NCBI GenBank assembly: GCA_905199225.1
Contig: CAJKFS010000001.1
Location: forward strand, 1-64,000
Source: an uncultured Collinsella sp.
GTDB taxonomy: Bacteria; Actinomycetota; Coriobacteriia; Coriobacteriales; Coriobacteriaceae
Direction: 5' to 3'
Length of the DNA stretch: 64,000 nucleotides
Each line of letters opens with the position of its first letter. Within the stretch, counting starts at the first letter, position 1. Shown here piece after piece: positions 25,194-32,860 of the stretch. A program made the translations under genes and the position numbers. The notes below the pieces were generated by a model. The model was not told the origin of the DNA. It did not search any database and was given only the letters and a program-made list of their open reading frames with translations.

Positions 25194-25971
25194 CGCGCTG
25201 CTTGAGCGCTTGGCGGCTCCGCCTGTGCGTGCCACGCAGGAGCGTTACCGCCACGAGCTCAAATATCTCATTAACGAGGGTGAGCACGCCGCGCTGGCCT
25301 GCCGCATGGCGCCGGTTTTCAAGCTAGACAAGCATGCGCAGGCGGGCGGCTATACCATTCGCAGCCTGTACTTTGACGACTACTGCAACTCGGCCTACGA
25401 AGAAAAAGACGCCGGCATTCTTATGCGCAAAAAGTATCGCGTGCGCATCTATAACGGCAGCGACAAGGTGATTAAGCTCGAGCGTAAAAAGAAGTACGGT
25501 AGCTGGATCTACAAGGAGGACGCGCCGCTCACGCGCGGCGAGTTTGAACAGATTCTGGCCGGAGACTACGACTTTTTGCTGAGGAGCCCCTATCCCCTCT
25601 GTCGCGAGTTCTACATCGAGTGCATCTGCAACATGATGCGCCCGCGGACCATCGTGGACTACGAGCGCGAGCCGTGGGTGATGGACGAGGGCACCGTGCG
25701 CATTACCTTTGATAGCAACGTGCGTGCCGCGGTGGGAAGCTTCGACATCTTTGACGCGACGCTGCCCGCGCTGCCGGTCCTGGAGCCCGGCAAGCTGGTG
25801 ATGGAGGTCAAGTTTACGGAGTTTTGCCCGCAGCTGGTGCGCGATATGGTGCCGCCGGGCGCGGCCGAGCTCACGGCGGTCTCCAAGTACTGCCTGTGTT
25901 ACGAAAAGACCGCCTACCTGCGCGGATTTAATTACTGGGAATCGGATTTTGAGAACCGAGGGGATATTTAG
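25180..25971 (+). CDS. VTC-domain protein (polyphosphate polymerase-like tunnel fold)
   Basis: The 263-aa protein is a single VTC domain. The basic and acidic tunnel motifs appear in order: RHELKYLI, IRSLYFDDY, KYRVRIYN, KLERKKK, DYEREPWV, RITFDSN and VMEVKF. In yeast Vtc4 this fold makes polyphosphate from ATP; bacterial versions often lie beside CotH and DUF4956 genes, as here. No membrane segment or signal is seen, so it acts in the cytoplasm, perhaps against the DUF4956 membrane protein encoded next. It overlaps the CotH gene by 14 nt. Whether it makes polyphosphate or transfers another nucleotide-derived group is unknown. Confidence 0.87.
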   Translation: MRKASALLERLAAPPVRATQERYRHELKYLINEGEHAALACRMAPVFKLDKHAQAGGYTIRSLYFDDYCNSAYEEKDAGILMRKKYRVRIYNGSDKVIKLERKKKYGSWIYKEDAPLTRGEFEQILAGDYDFLLRSPYPLCREFYIECICNMMRPRTIVDYEREPWVMDEGTVRITFDSNVRAAVGSFDIFDATLPALPVLEPGKLVMEVKFTEFCPQLVRDMVPPGAAELTAVSKYCLCYEKTAYLRGFNYWESDFENRGDI

Positions 25972-25974
25972 ACC

Positions 25975-26640
25975 ATGAGCACCAGGGACTTTTTTAAGAA
26001 CTCCGTCTTGGAGGCGTTTGGCCAGGTCGACCCTGCCAAGATCGGCCTGTCGCTGCTCGTGGCGCTCGCCATGGGCATCCTGATCTATTACGTGTACAAG
26101 CGCTTTTTTACCGGCGTGGTGTATTCGCGCAGTTTTGCCGTGACGCTTGTGGGCATGTGCGTGCTTACCTGCATGGTTACGCTCGCGATCTCGACGAACG
26201 TGGTCATCTCGCTCGGTATGGTCGGCGCTCTGTCCATCGTTCGTTACCGTACGGCGGTCAAGGACCCGCTCGACCTGCTGTATCTGTTTTGGGCCATTAC
26301 GACGGGTATTACGGCCGGCGCCGGCATGTATGCGCTCGTGGGGCTCACGGCAGCGGTGATCGTGGTGATGATCGCCGGCTTTGCGAGCCACCAGGACAAG
26401 GCGCGTGTGTACATGATGGTCATCCACTACACGGGCCAGACCACCGGCGACGATATCGTGCGCGCGTTTGGGCGTACCAAGTTCACCGTCAAATCTAAGA
26501 CGATGCGCGGTGACAAGGTCGAGATGGCCGTCGAGGTGTTCTCGGACGGCGTTGACATGCCCTACGCCGATGCGATTCGCGCGCTCGACGGCGTTGAGGA
26601 CCTGACGCTCATCCAGTACAACGGCGAATATCACGGCTAG
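25975..26640 (+). CDS. DUF4956 membrane protein
   Basis: The 221-aa protein has about four membrane segments in its first 140 residues and a soluble C-terminal ferredoxin-like part of about 80 residues. The central SLGMVGALSIVRYRTAVKDP is the conserved DUF4956 signature. The family accompanies VTC and CotH proteins in many bacteria and is thought to form a membrane partner for them; its reaction is not known. It starts 3 nt after the VTC stop and is the last gene of the operon. A hairpin follows its stop by 6 nt. Confidence 0.85.
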   Translation: MSTRDFFKNSVLEAFGQVDPAKIGLSLLVALAMGILIYYVYKRFFTGVVYSRSFAVTLVGMCVLTCMVTLAISTNVVISLGMVGALSIVRYRTAVKDPLDLLYLFWAITTGITAGAGMYALVGLTAAVIVVMIAGFASHQDKARVYMMVIHYTGQTTGDDIVRAFGRTKFTVKSKTMRGDKVEMAVEVFSDGVDMPYADAIRALDGVEDLTLIQYNGEYHG

Positions 26641-26646
26641 TTTGGT

Positions 26647-26670
26647 TCCGGCGTTCTAACGAACGCCGGA
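26647..26670 (+). terminator. Hairpin after the Pel-type operon
   Basis: A perfect 10-bp stem (26647-26656 with 26661-26670) has a TAAC loop, 6 nt after the last stop. There is no T-run, so it may be Rho-assisted or stabilise the 3' end rather than act as a full terminator. Confidence 0.5.
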
Positions 26671-26685
26671 CCGCTCGACGCTGCG

Positions 26686-26783
26686 CGGGCATCTGCCGGG
26701 CGATCTGCCGCTCAAACCGTCGCTCGCGTACATAAAGTACGCGTCGCTCCTCTTTTGTGGCACCTCGCCACGGCAGCTGCCCG
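26686..26783. repeat. Bipartite hairpin element in the operon/lacI spacer
   Basis: An outer 13-bp stem with one mismatch (26686-26698 with 26771-26783) encloses an inner perfect 7-bp stem (26725-26731 with 26737-26743) with the loop ATAAA. The same two-stem plan is seen before leuS. It contains no gene and could be a dispersed intergenic repeat. Confidence 0.45.
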
Positions 26784-26860
26784 TTCGCTGGCGTATGCTC
26801 GACCAGGATGGGCATATTTGGTTCGGTTTAAATTGATTTATTATGCCGACTTGGGCTGGG

Positions 26861-26882
26861 TATGATGGTGCAAACGATTGCA
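26861..26882 (+). promoter_or_regulatory. -10 element and LacI-type operator before the regulator gene
   Basis: TATGAT (26861-26866) is followed at once by TGCAAACGATTGCA (26869-26882), an imperfect palindrome with the central CG of LacI-family operators. A bound repressor would cover the transcription start, which suggests autoregulation. No strong -35 is visible. Confidence 0.6.
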
Positions 26883-26898
26883 AGATAAAGGGGTGCTC

Positions 26899-27879
26899 GT
26901 GGTAAAGATGAAAGATGTGGCCGAGCTAGCGGGCGTTTCGAGCGCCGCCGTCTCGCGCTACCTCAACGGTGGATATATCTCGGCGGACAAGGCCGAGCGC
27001 ATTAAGCAGGCGATTGAGCTGACCGGATACGTGCGGTCCAACCAGGCCCGCGCGCTGCGCACCGGCTCCACCAAGCTCATCGGCGTCATCGTGCCCAAGA
27101 TCAACTCGGAATCCGTGAGCCGCATTACTGCGGGTATCGGTCAGGTGCTCGGTCGCCGCGGGTACCAGATGCTGCTCGCGAATACTGACAACGTGGCCGA
27201 GCGCGAGCTCGAGTATCTCGACTTGTTCCAGAACCACCCGGTCGATGGCATCGTGCTCGTGGCAACCATGATTACCGATGAGCACCGTGCGGCCATTGCG
27301 TCTTGCCGTGTACCCATTGTGCTGATCGGCCAAAACGTCGAGGGCGCGGCTTGCGTCTACCATGACGATTACGAGGCTGCCTTTGAGCTGGGCCAGGCGC
27401 TTGCGACGCATGTTGAGGGCAAGATTGCCTATATCGGTGTTACCGAGGAAGACCGTGCCGCCGGTTACGACCGTCGTCGTGGTTTTGAAGCTGGTCTGGG
27501 CGCCGCGGGCGTTGTGCTCGATCCCGATTTGATTCGCTGCGGGTCCTTTACCCTCGATTCCGGCTATCGTGCGTCGCGCGAGCTGCTGGGCGAAGTGCCG
27601 GATGTTTCGTTTATCGCGTGCGCGACCGACACTATGGCGGCCGGCGCCCTGCGCGCTCTTGACGAGGCGCGCGGCATGGGCGAGGGCGTGCGTCGCGTGA
27701 GCGGTTTTGGCGACAACGCATTTTTGCGCGCGCTGACGGGCGGCATTCCCACCGTGCATTACGGTTACCTGACCAGTGGCGTCGAGGCGACCAATATGTT
27801 GCTCAACACGCTCGATGGCGTGGAGGGGGAGAGCGGCCTCAAGACGCTCAAGCTCGGACATCAGCTGATGAATGTCTAG
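26899..27879 (+). CDS. scrR: LacI-family transcriptional regulator of the sucrose locus
   Basis: The 326-aa repressor begins with the LacI helix-turn-helix (MKDVAELAGVSSAAVSRYLN) and a hinge helix, then a periplasmic-binding-protein-like sugar domain (IGVIVPKINSESVSRI onward). GTG 26899 is chosen because AAAGGGG lies 6 nt upstream; ATG 26908 is possible. It sits just before the PTS and GH32 genes, and matching operators precede both it and the PTS gene. It most likely represses them and is released by sucrose or fructose phosphates. The symbol is given by context; the exact ligand is inferred. Confidence 0.85.
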   Translation: MVKMKDVAELAGVSSAAVSRYLNGGYISADKAERIKQAIELTGYVRSNQARALRTGSTKLIGVIVPKINSESVSRITAGIGQVLGRRGYQMLLANTDNVAERELEYLDLFQNHPVDGIVLVATMITDEHRAAIASCRVPIVLIGQNVEGAACVYHDDYEAAFELGQALATHVEGKIAYIGVTEEDRAAGYDRRRGFEAGLGAAGVVLDPDLIRCGSFTLDSGYRASRELLGEVPDVSFIACATDTMAAGALRALDEARGMGEGVRRVSGFGDNAFLRALTGGIPTVHYGYLTSGVEATNMLLNTLDGVEGESGLKTLKLGHQLMNV

Positions 27880-27965
27880 GCTTTGGGCATGTCTGCCGGC
27901 CTTTGATTCCCTGTTTTTGGCTCAAAACCACCTTTCACCGTCAAATATCTACCGTTTACCGCTAA

Positions 27966-28005
27966 TGAAAACGATTACAGCTATATATAACTGAAAACGA
28001 TTACA
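27966..28005 (+). promoter_or_regulatory. Two tandem LacI-type operators before the sucrose PTS gene
   Basis: The 14-mer TGAAAACGATTACA occurs twice without change, at 27966-27979 and 27992-28005, 26 bp apart. Between them lies TATATATAA, a likely -10 region. Both share AACGATT with the operator upstream of the regulator gene. Binding at both would block the promoter between them. Confidence 0.75.
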
Positions 28006-28061
28006 GTGTAAGTGTCAAAGATGGCCGGGTGCAGATGCGCCCGTTGGAGGAAAGGGAAGTC

Positions 28062-29462
28062 ATGGACTACCGCAAATCAGCCCAAGAGGTGCTCGACAAC
28101 GTCGGTGGCGCCGACAACGTTGTTTCGGCCGCACACTGCGCCACGCGTCTGCGCCTGGTGATTGCCGATAACGCCAAGGTTGACAAGGAGGCCATCGAGA
28201 ATATCGACGGCGCCAAGGGCGTCTTTGAGGCCCAAGGCCAGCTCCAGATTATTTTTGGCACTGGCACCGTCAACAAGGTCTACGAAGAGTTCATCGCGCT
28301 TAGCGGCGTCGAGGCTGCCACCAAAGCCGAGGTTAAGGAGGCCGCGGCACAGCAGCAGAACATCTTTATGCGTGCCATTAAGGTGCTCGGCGACGTTTTT
28401 GTCCCCATCATCCCCGCCATCGTGGCTTCGGGCCTGCTGCTGGGAATCATGAGCGCGCTCAACTTTATGGCCTCCAACGGTTTTATCGCGCTCGACACCA
28501 ATAACTTTATCTACAAGATCGCCGACCTGGTCTCGGGCACGTCCTTTGGCATTCTGCAGATCCTGATCGGCTACTCCGCGGCTAAGGCCTTTGGCGCTAA
28601 CCCGTATTTGGGCGCCGTCGTCGGAGGTGCGTTCATCAACTCCTCGCTGCAGAGCGCCTACACGGTTGCCTCCGAGGGCGTGCAGACCATGGTCACCGTC
28701 ATTCCCGGCGTGTACAGCTTTGAGTGGGTCGGTTATCAGGGCCACGTTATCCCCATCGTTATCGCCTGCGCCATACTCGCCTTCCTCGAGAAGCGTCTCC
28801 ACAAGGTTGTCCCCGAGATGTTCGACCTCTTTGTGACCCCGCTCGTCTCGGTGTTCGTTACCGTGCTCGTGACCTTCGTTGCCGTCGGTCCCATCTTCGT
28901 GTGGGCCGAGAACGCCATCCTCGGTCTGATTCAGGCCCTGCTCACCCTGCCCTTTGGTATCGGTTCCTTTATCGTCGGCCTGTTCTATGCCCCCACGGTC
29001 GTTACCGGTATCCACCAGATGTACACCGCCATCGACCTGGGTCAGCTCGCCCAGTACGGCGTAACCTATTGGCTGCCCATCGCCAGTGCCGCTAACATCG
29101 CCCAGGGTGGTGCCGCACTCGCCGTTGCCTTTAAGACCCGCGATGCCAAGATCAAGGGCCTGGCGCTTCCTTCGGCCCTGTCCGCCTTCATGGGTATTAC
29201 CGAGCCTGCCATCTTTGGTGTGAACCTGCGCTTCTTTAAGCCCTTCATCGCCGGCTGCATCGGCGGTGGTTGCGGTGCCCTGGTCTGCGCGCTTACTTCG
29301 CTGGCTGCCTCCGGCACGGGCGTTACCGGTATCTTCGGTATCCTGCTGTGCCTGGCCCAGCCCGTGCAGTATGCGATCATGTTTGCGGTTGCCGCGCTGG
29401 TTTCCTTTGCCGTCTCGTTTGTCCTGTACAAGGATGAGCCCAAGGCTTCCGAGCAGGCGTAA
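28062..29462 (+). CDS. scrA: PTS EIIBC component, sucrose type
   Basis: The 466-aa membrane permease has an N-terminal EIIB domain with the phospho-cysteine motif HCATRLRL (C26), a linker around residue 90, and a hydrophobic EIIC domain of about ten segments from residue 105 on. There is no EIIA domain, so a separate glucose-type EIIA must supply phosphate. It imports and phosphorylates a disaccharide; the downstream GH32 hydrolase points to sucrose. ATG 28062 follows GGAGGAAAGGGA, whereas an in-frame upstream ATG at 28029 has no such site. Two operators precede it. Trehalose-type EIIBC proteins are similar, so specificity rests on the neighbour. Confidence 0.87.
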   Translation: MDYRKSAQEVLDNVGGADNVVSAAHCATRLRLVIADNAKVDKEAIENIDGAKGVFEAQGQLQIIFGTGTVNKVYEEFIALSGVEAATKAEVKEAAAQQQNIFMRAIKVLGDVFVPIIPAIVASGLLLGIMSALNFMASNGFIALDTNNFIYKIADLVSGTSFGILQILIGYSAAKAFGANPYLGAVVGGAFINSSLQSAYTVASEGVQTMVTVIPGVYSFEWVGYQGHVIPIVIACAILAFLEKRLHKVVPEMFDLFVTPLVSVFVTVLVTFVAVGPIFVWAENAILGLIQALLTLPFGIGSFIVGLFYAPTVVTGIHQMYTAIDLGQLAQYGVTYWLPIASAANIAQGGAALAVAFKTRDAKIKGLALPSALSAFMGITEPAIFGVNLRFFKPFIAGCIGGGCGALVCALTSLAASGTGVTGIFGILLCLAQPVQYAIMFAVAALVSFAVSFVLYKDEPKASEQA

Positions 29463-29483
29463 GAGCTTTTGATTGAGGGGATG

Positions 29484-29508
29484 CCCGCGGGTTGTATGCT
29501 CGCGGGCG
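29484..29508 (+). terminator. Hairpin between scrA and scrB
   Basis: A 7-bp GC-only stem (29484-29490 with 29502-29508) is followed by GTTTCCC. It is weak as a terminator and may partly limit read-through into the hydrolase gene. Confidence 0.35.
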
Positions 29509-29569
29509 TTTCCCGTATCCGGTGCCGATCTCTGGTGCCTTGTTACTTTCGATCCGTTAGGACTTTGAT

Positions 29570-31102
29570 ATGTCTAATGCACTTGGTCGCGACCTTGCAA
29601 AGTTGGTTGCCGCGGTTGATGCTGCCGCCTCTGAGTGTGGTCATGGCGCGTATGGCCAACACTTCCATATTATGCCGCCGGCGGGTTGGCTCAACGACCC
29701 CAACGGTCTTTGCCAAGCGGGCGGCGTGTTCCACGCTTATTTTCAATATGCGCCCTTTGATGTCGAGGGTGGCGTTAAGGTCTGGGGCCATGCGACGAGT
29801 CGCGACCTTATGACGTGGGATTACGTTGGCGCCCCGCTGCTGCCCGACGAGTCGTTCGATTGTCACGGTGTGTATTCGGGCTCCGCGCTTGCCGAAGACG
29901 GTCGCATTCGCGTACTTTATACGGGCAACGTTAAGCTTTCCGATGCGGACGGCACGTACGATTACGTCAATACCGGTCGACGAGCCGATACCGTCTATGT
30001 GGAGAGCACCGACGGCCAGGCGTTCGGCGCCAAGCGTGTGGTGCTGACTTCCGAGGATTATCCCGAGGATTTGACCTGCCATGTGCGCGACCCCAAGGTG
30101 TGGCGTGACGTGGACGGGCGTTATCACATGGTGCTGGGCGCGCGTCGTCGCGTCGACGGTCCGCATGTCGAGAGCCGTTTTTGCGCCATGCATGGCGAGG
30201 GTGCCGGTCGCGATGTGGGCGAGATCTTGGTGTACGGCTCGGCTGACATGCTTAGTTGGGAGCTCGAGAATCGCGTGTCTACGCCCGAGCGCTTTGGCTT
30301 TATGTGGGAGTGCCCCAGCTATATCGAGCTCGATGCGAAAGGCGGTGCACCGGCGAAGTGGCTGTCCTTCTCTCCCCAAGGGCTCGAGAGCGGTCGTTGG
30401 GACCGCGGCAATGTGTATGCAGCGGGCTACATGCCCGTTACGGGTGACATTACGGCTGGCAAGGACGCTTATGATCTGGGCGAGTTCCGCCTGTGGGACG
30501 CAGGTTTTGACTTCTATGCGCCGCAGGAGTTCACGGCCGAGGACGGTCGCCATATTCTAATCGGCTGGATGGGCATGCCCGATGAGCCGACCTATGGCAA
30601 CGACCCCACCGTGGCGTGCGGCTGGCAGCACTGCATGACGGTGCCGCGTGAGCTTACGGTCGGTGCTGGCGGCGTGGTACTGCAGCAGCCGGCGCGCGAG
30701 ATCGAGCACCATTATGCCTCGGTGCGTGTGGGGGAGGGCTCGTTGGAGGTTGCCGGCGATACCTGCTTTGACGTTATTGTTGCCGGTGTCGACGGCGCTT
30801 TTAGTGCGACCGTTGATGGCGAGCTGATGCTGGCGTTTGTGCCCGCCGAGGGTGAACTGCCCGCGCGCTTTGAGATGCGCTTTACCGACGAGGCCCGTAC
30901 GGCGGCCGGCTGCGGTCGCGCGGTGCGTTGGGAACCGGTCGACGAGGTTCGAAACGTACGCATCGTCGGCGACGCTTCTTCGGTTGAGGTGTTTGTAAAC
31001 GATGGCGCGCTCGTGTTTTCGACGCGCATCTATCCCGAGGCCTATGGCGTGACCGTTGACGCCGTCGGCGCGAGCGTGACCTACCACGCGCTCAACATCT
31101 AG
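29570..31102 (+). CDS. scrB: GH32 sucrose-6-phosphate hydrolase
   Basis: The 510-aa enzyme has the three GH32 catalytic motifs: WLNDPNG (nucleophile D43), RDPKVW (D174, transition-state stabiliser) and WECPSY (acid/base E247). The C-terminal 130 residues form the usual beta-sandwich. It cleaves sucrose-6-phosphate from the PTS into glucose-6-phosphate and fructose in the cytosol; no signal peptide is present, which fits intracellular action. It lies 107 nt after scrA and should share its LacI control, with a small hairpin in the gap. The ribosome site is weak. Levanase or invertase activity is less likely given the PTS gene. Confidence 0.9.
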   Translation: MSNALGRDLAKLVAAVDAAASECGHGAYGQHFHIMPPAGWLNDPNGLCQAGGVFHAYFQYAPFDVEGGVKVWGHATSRDLMTWDYVGAPLLPDESFDCHGVYSGSALAEDGRIRVLYTGNVKLSDADGTYDYVNTGRRADTVYVESTDGQAFGAKRVVLTSEDYPEDLTCHVRDPKVWRDVDGRYHMVLGARRRVDGPHVESRFCAMHGEGAGRDVGEILVYGSADMLSWELENRVSTPERFGFMWECPSYIELDAKGGAPAKWLSFSPQGLESGRWDRGNVYAAGYMPVTGDITAGKDAYDLGEFRLWDAGFDFYAPQEFTAEDGRHILIGWMGMPDEPTYGNDPTVACGWQHCMTVPRELTVGAGGVVLQQPAREIEHHYASVRVGEGSLEVAGDTCFDVIVAGVDGAFSATVDGELMLAFVPAEGELPARFEMRFTDEARTAAGCGRAVRWEPVDEVRNVRIVGDASSVEVFVNDGALVFSTRIYPEAYGVTVDAVGASVTYHALNI

Positions 31103-31139
31103 CGATTCGCCGCATATCGGCGCTATACTGCAGCCGTTG

Positions 31140-31170
31140 CCCACGATGCGGGAAACACCCGCATCGTGGG
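31140..31170 (+). terminator. Intrinsic terminator of the sucrose operon
   Basis: A perfect 13-bp stem (31140-31152 with 31158-31170), loop AAACA, is followed by TTTTTGTTTT. A strong rho-independent terminator. Confidence 0.93.
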
Positions 31171-31196
31171 TTTTTGTTTTGAAGGGACGGTGCCGT

Positions 31197-32189
31197 GTGG
31201 ATGTACAGCAGCTAGAAGAGGCTTGGGCTTTGAGGGCCGGTGCGCGTGAGGCGCGTCTTGTCTCGGCCTCGCATGTGCCGGCGGCGCTGTCGATGCTGGG
31301 GATTGTGCGGCCCGGCGATCGCTTGGTGGCCTTTGCGGACGACTTTGCCGATGTGTTTGCCTGCGGCTTTGATGGCTGCGATGTTGCGCTGGTGGGGGAG
31401 CCCGCGGCTGCGGCGTTTGCTGCTGCGTCCGAGGGCTTTGATGCTTCGTTTGATGCCGAGGGGCCGCACCTGTGGTGGTTCGTCAACTCCATCGGCGGGT
31501 TTGGTCTGCGTGTGCCCGACCTTCGCGCTCTGGGCCGCGCGTCTCGTGAGTCGCACGCGCTGCTGGTTGTGGACAACACGGTGGCGTCGGCTTTTGGCTG
31601 CGATCCACTGCGGCTGGGTGCTGCGCTGTCGCTCGAGGCGCTCGATCGCGCGTGCGCCGGCAAGGCTCCGCGCAAGCTCGTTGCCGCTTCGGTGGCACGC
31701 TCACAGCTCAAGCGCCATCGCGTGGATGCCGCTGCCGAGCGCGCGCATGTCCTGCTTGAGGGCTGCGGATTGGCTGCGCTCGACTTGTCCTCCGATGAGG
31801 CTGAGGTTCTAGAGCACGAGCTCGACACACTCGACACCCGCATGCAGGAACACTTCGACCGTGCACGTGCGCTGGCCGAGTATTTGGCTGCCAATGAGAT
31901 GGTGCGCAACGTGCGTTATCCCGGGCTGACCTCGCATCCCGACCATGCCATCGCGACTGGCATCCTGGAGCACGGTTTTGGCCCGGCAGTAGAGTTTGAC
32001 CTGATGGGCTACATTGCGGGCGAATTCTTCAGCATGCTGCCGGACGAATTCCGCACATCGCCTGCCGGCGGCCCAACAACGCGCCTTTTGGCCCCACGCG
32101 GCAAGCAGGGGAGCACCATCCGCCTCTTCGCCGGCACCGACGACCCCCTGGTCGTAGCGTCCACCCTAGACAACGCCCTCCGCAACTAG
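31197..32189 (+). CDS. Degenerate Cys/Met-metabolism PLP-fold protein
   Basis: The 330-aa protein resembles the cystathionine gamma-synthase/lyase family. LVVDNTVASAFGCDPLRLGA matches the PLP-binding Asp region. VRNVRYPGLTSHPDHAIA and IRLFAGTDDP match the C-terminal domain. The segment where the Schiff-base lysine should follow (usually SATKY) reads SLEALDRA, so no catalytic lysine is evident. The family is usually about 380-400 aa, and the N-terminal part is short. It may be a non-catalytic or altered paralogue. GTG 31197 is chosen with GAAGGGA 9 nt upstream, because earlier in-frame starts lie inside the terminator of the sucrose operon. It stands alone between unrelated genes. Confidence 0.65.
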   Translation: MDVQQLEEAWALRAGAREARLVSASHVPAALSMLGIVRPGDRLVAFADDFADVFACGFDGCDVALVGEPAAAAFAAASEGFDASFDAEGPHLWWFVNSIGGFGLRVPDLRALGRASRESHALLVVDNTVASAFGCDPLRLGAALSLEALDRACAGKAPRKLVAASVARSQLKRHRVDAAAERAHVLLEGCGLAALDLSSDEAEVLEHELDTLDTRMQEHFDRARALAEYLAANEMVRNVRYPGLTSHPDHAIATGILEHGFGPAVEFDLMGYIAGEFFSMLPDEFRTSPAGGPTTRLLAPRGKQGSTIRLFAGTDDPLVVASTLDNALRN

Positions 32190-32208
32190 CTAAATCATCC
32201 TCGACTCA

Positions 32209-32281
32209 ATAAGTTGCGGTGAAATATGGATTGATTTACGGCTTTAACCGCATAAACAGTCCCTATTTCACCGCAACTTAT
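32209..32281. repeat. 18-bp perfect inverted repeat between convergent genes
   Basis: 32209-32226 and 32264-32281 are exact reverse complements around a 37-nt centre. It lies between the ends of two convergent genes, so it may be a bidirectional terminator or an intergenic repeat. No T-run follows either arm. Confidence 0.7.
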
Positions 32282-32322
32282 GAGAAGAGATTGTGCGGCT
32301 AAAAAGCCCCGTCCCAAATTAG

Positions 32323-32676
32323 CTACTCTTTGATGCTGGCGATGAGGGCGTCGGCGCGGGTTGCTATGACGTCGTTGATTTCTGCCTGCAGGGTTTCGTA
32401 GACTTCGATGGCGCGCTTGCCGGCGGGGGTGAGCGATGATCCGCGGGCGCCGTCGCGCTCGATGAGCTTGCAGTCTAGCTGCCCTTCAGCCTCGTTCACA
32501 ATGCGCCAAGCCTTGGAATACGCCATGCCCATGCTCTTGGCGGCACGGTTGAGCGAGTGGTCGCGGGCAATACCCTGCAGCAGCAAGACGCAGCCATGGC
32601 CAAACACACCCGGCAGATCCTTGTCGCACGCTTGAATGACCAACTTTGCCGTCGTCTTGTACTCCATGTGCTCCAC
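32323..32676 (-). CDS. ModE-like winged-helix regulator (DNA-binding domain only)
   Basis: The 117-aa product matches the N-terminal LysR-type winged helix of ModE: LQGIARDHSLNRAAKSMGMA, then SKAWRIVNEAE, and GSSLTPAGKRAIEVYE in the wing and dimer helix. It lacks the MOP molybdate-binding domains of full ModE. Such short forms are common near metal or oxyanion transport genes, but none lies here. It is read leftwards, opposite to IMP dehydrogenase, whose promoter region it shares. GTG 32676 or ATG 32667 could be the start; neither has an ideal ribosome site. Its target is unknown. Confidence 0.75.
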   Translation of the reverse strand: MEHMEYKTTAKLVIQACDKDLPGVFGHGCVLLLQGIARDHSLNRAAKSMGMAYSKAWRIVNEAEGQLDCKLIERDGARGSSLTPAGKRAIEVYETLQAEINDVIATRADALIASIKE

Positions 32677-32860
32677 GTCTTTCCGCTAAAGTGTTTGCTG
32701 GGCAAACGCAAAGTCTGCGTCAAACCCTCGTGTGCTCTTCTTAAATCATGCATTGTAGCAGTCAAAGTGCGTTAAGATACTTCCCCAGTATTGGGCGCCC
32801 AAGGTTGGGCTGGGTCCTACGAGGCCTGCAGCCGACCGGTCGCATGGAAAAAGGAGAAAC

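Noticed and set aside
31137..31196. Upstream start for the PLP-fold gene
   Set aside because: It overlaps the terminator stem of the sucrose operon and has no ribosome site.
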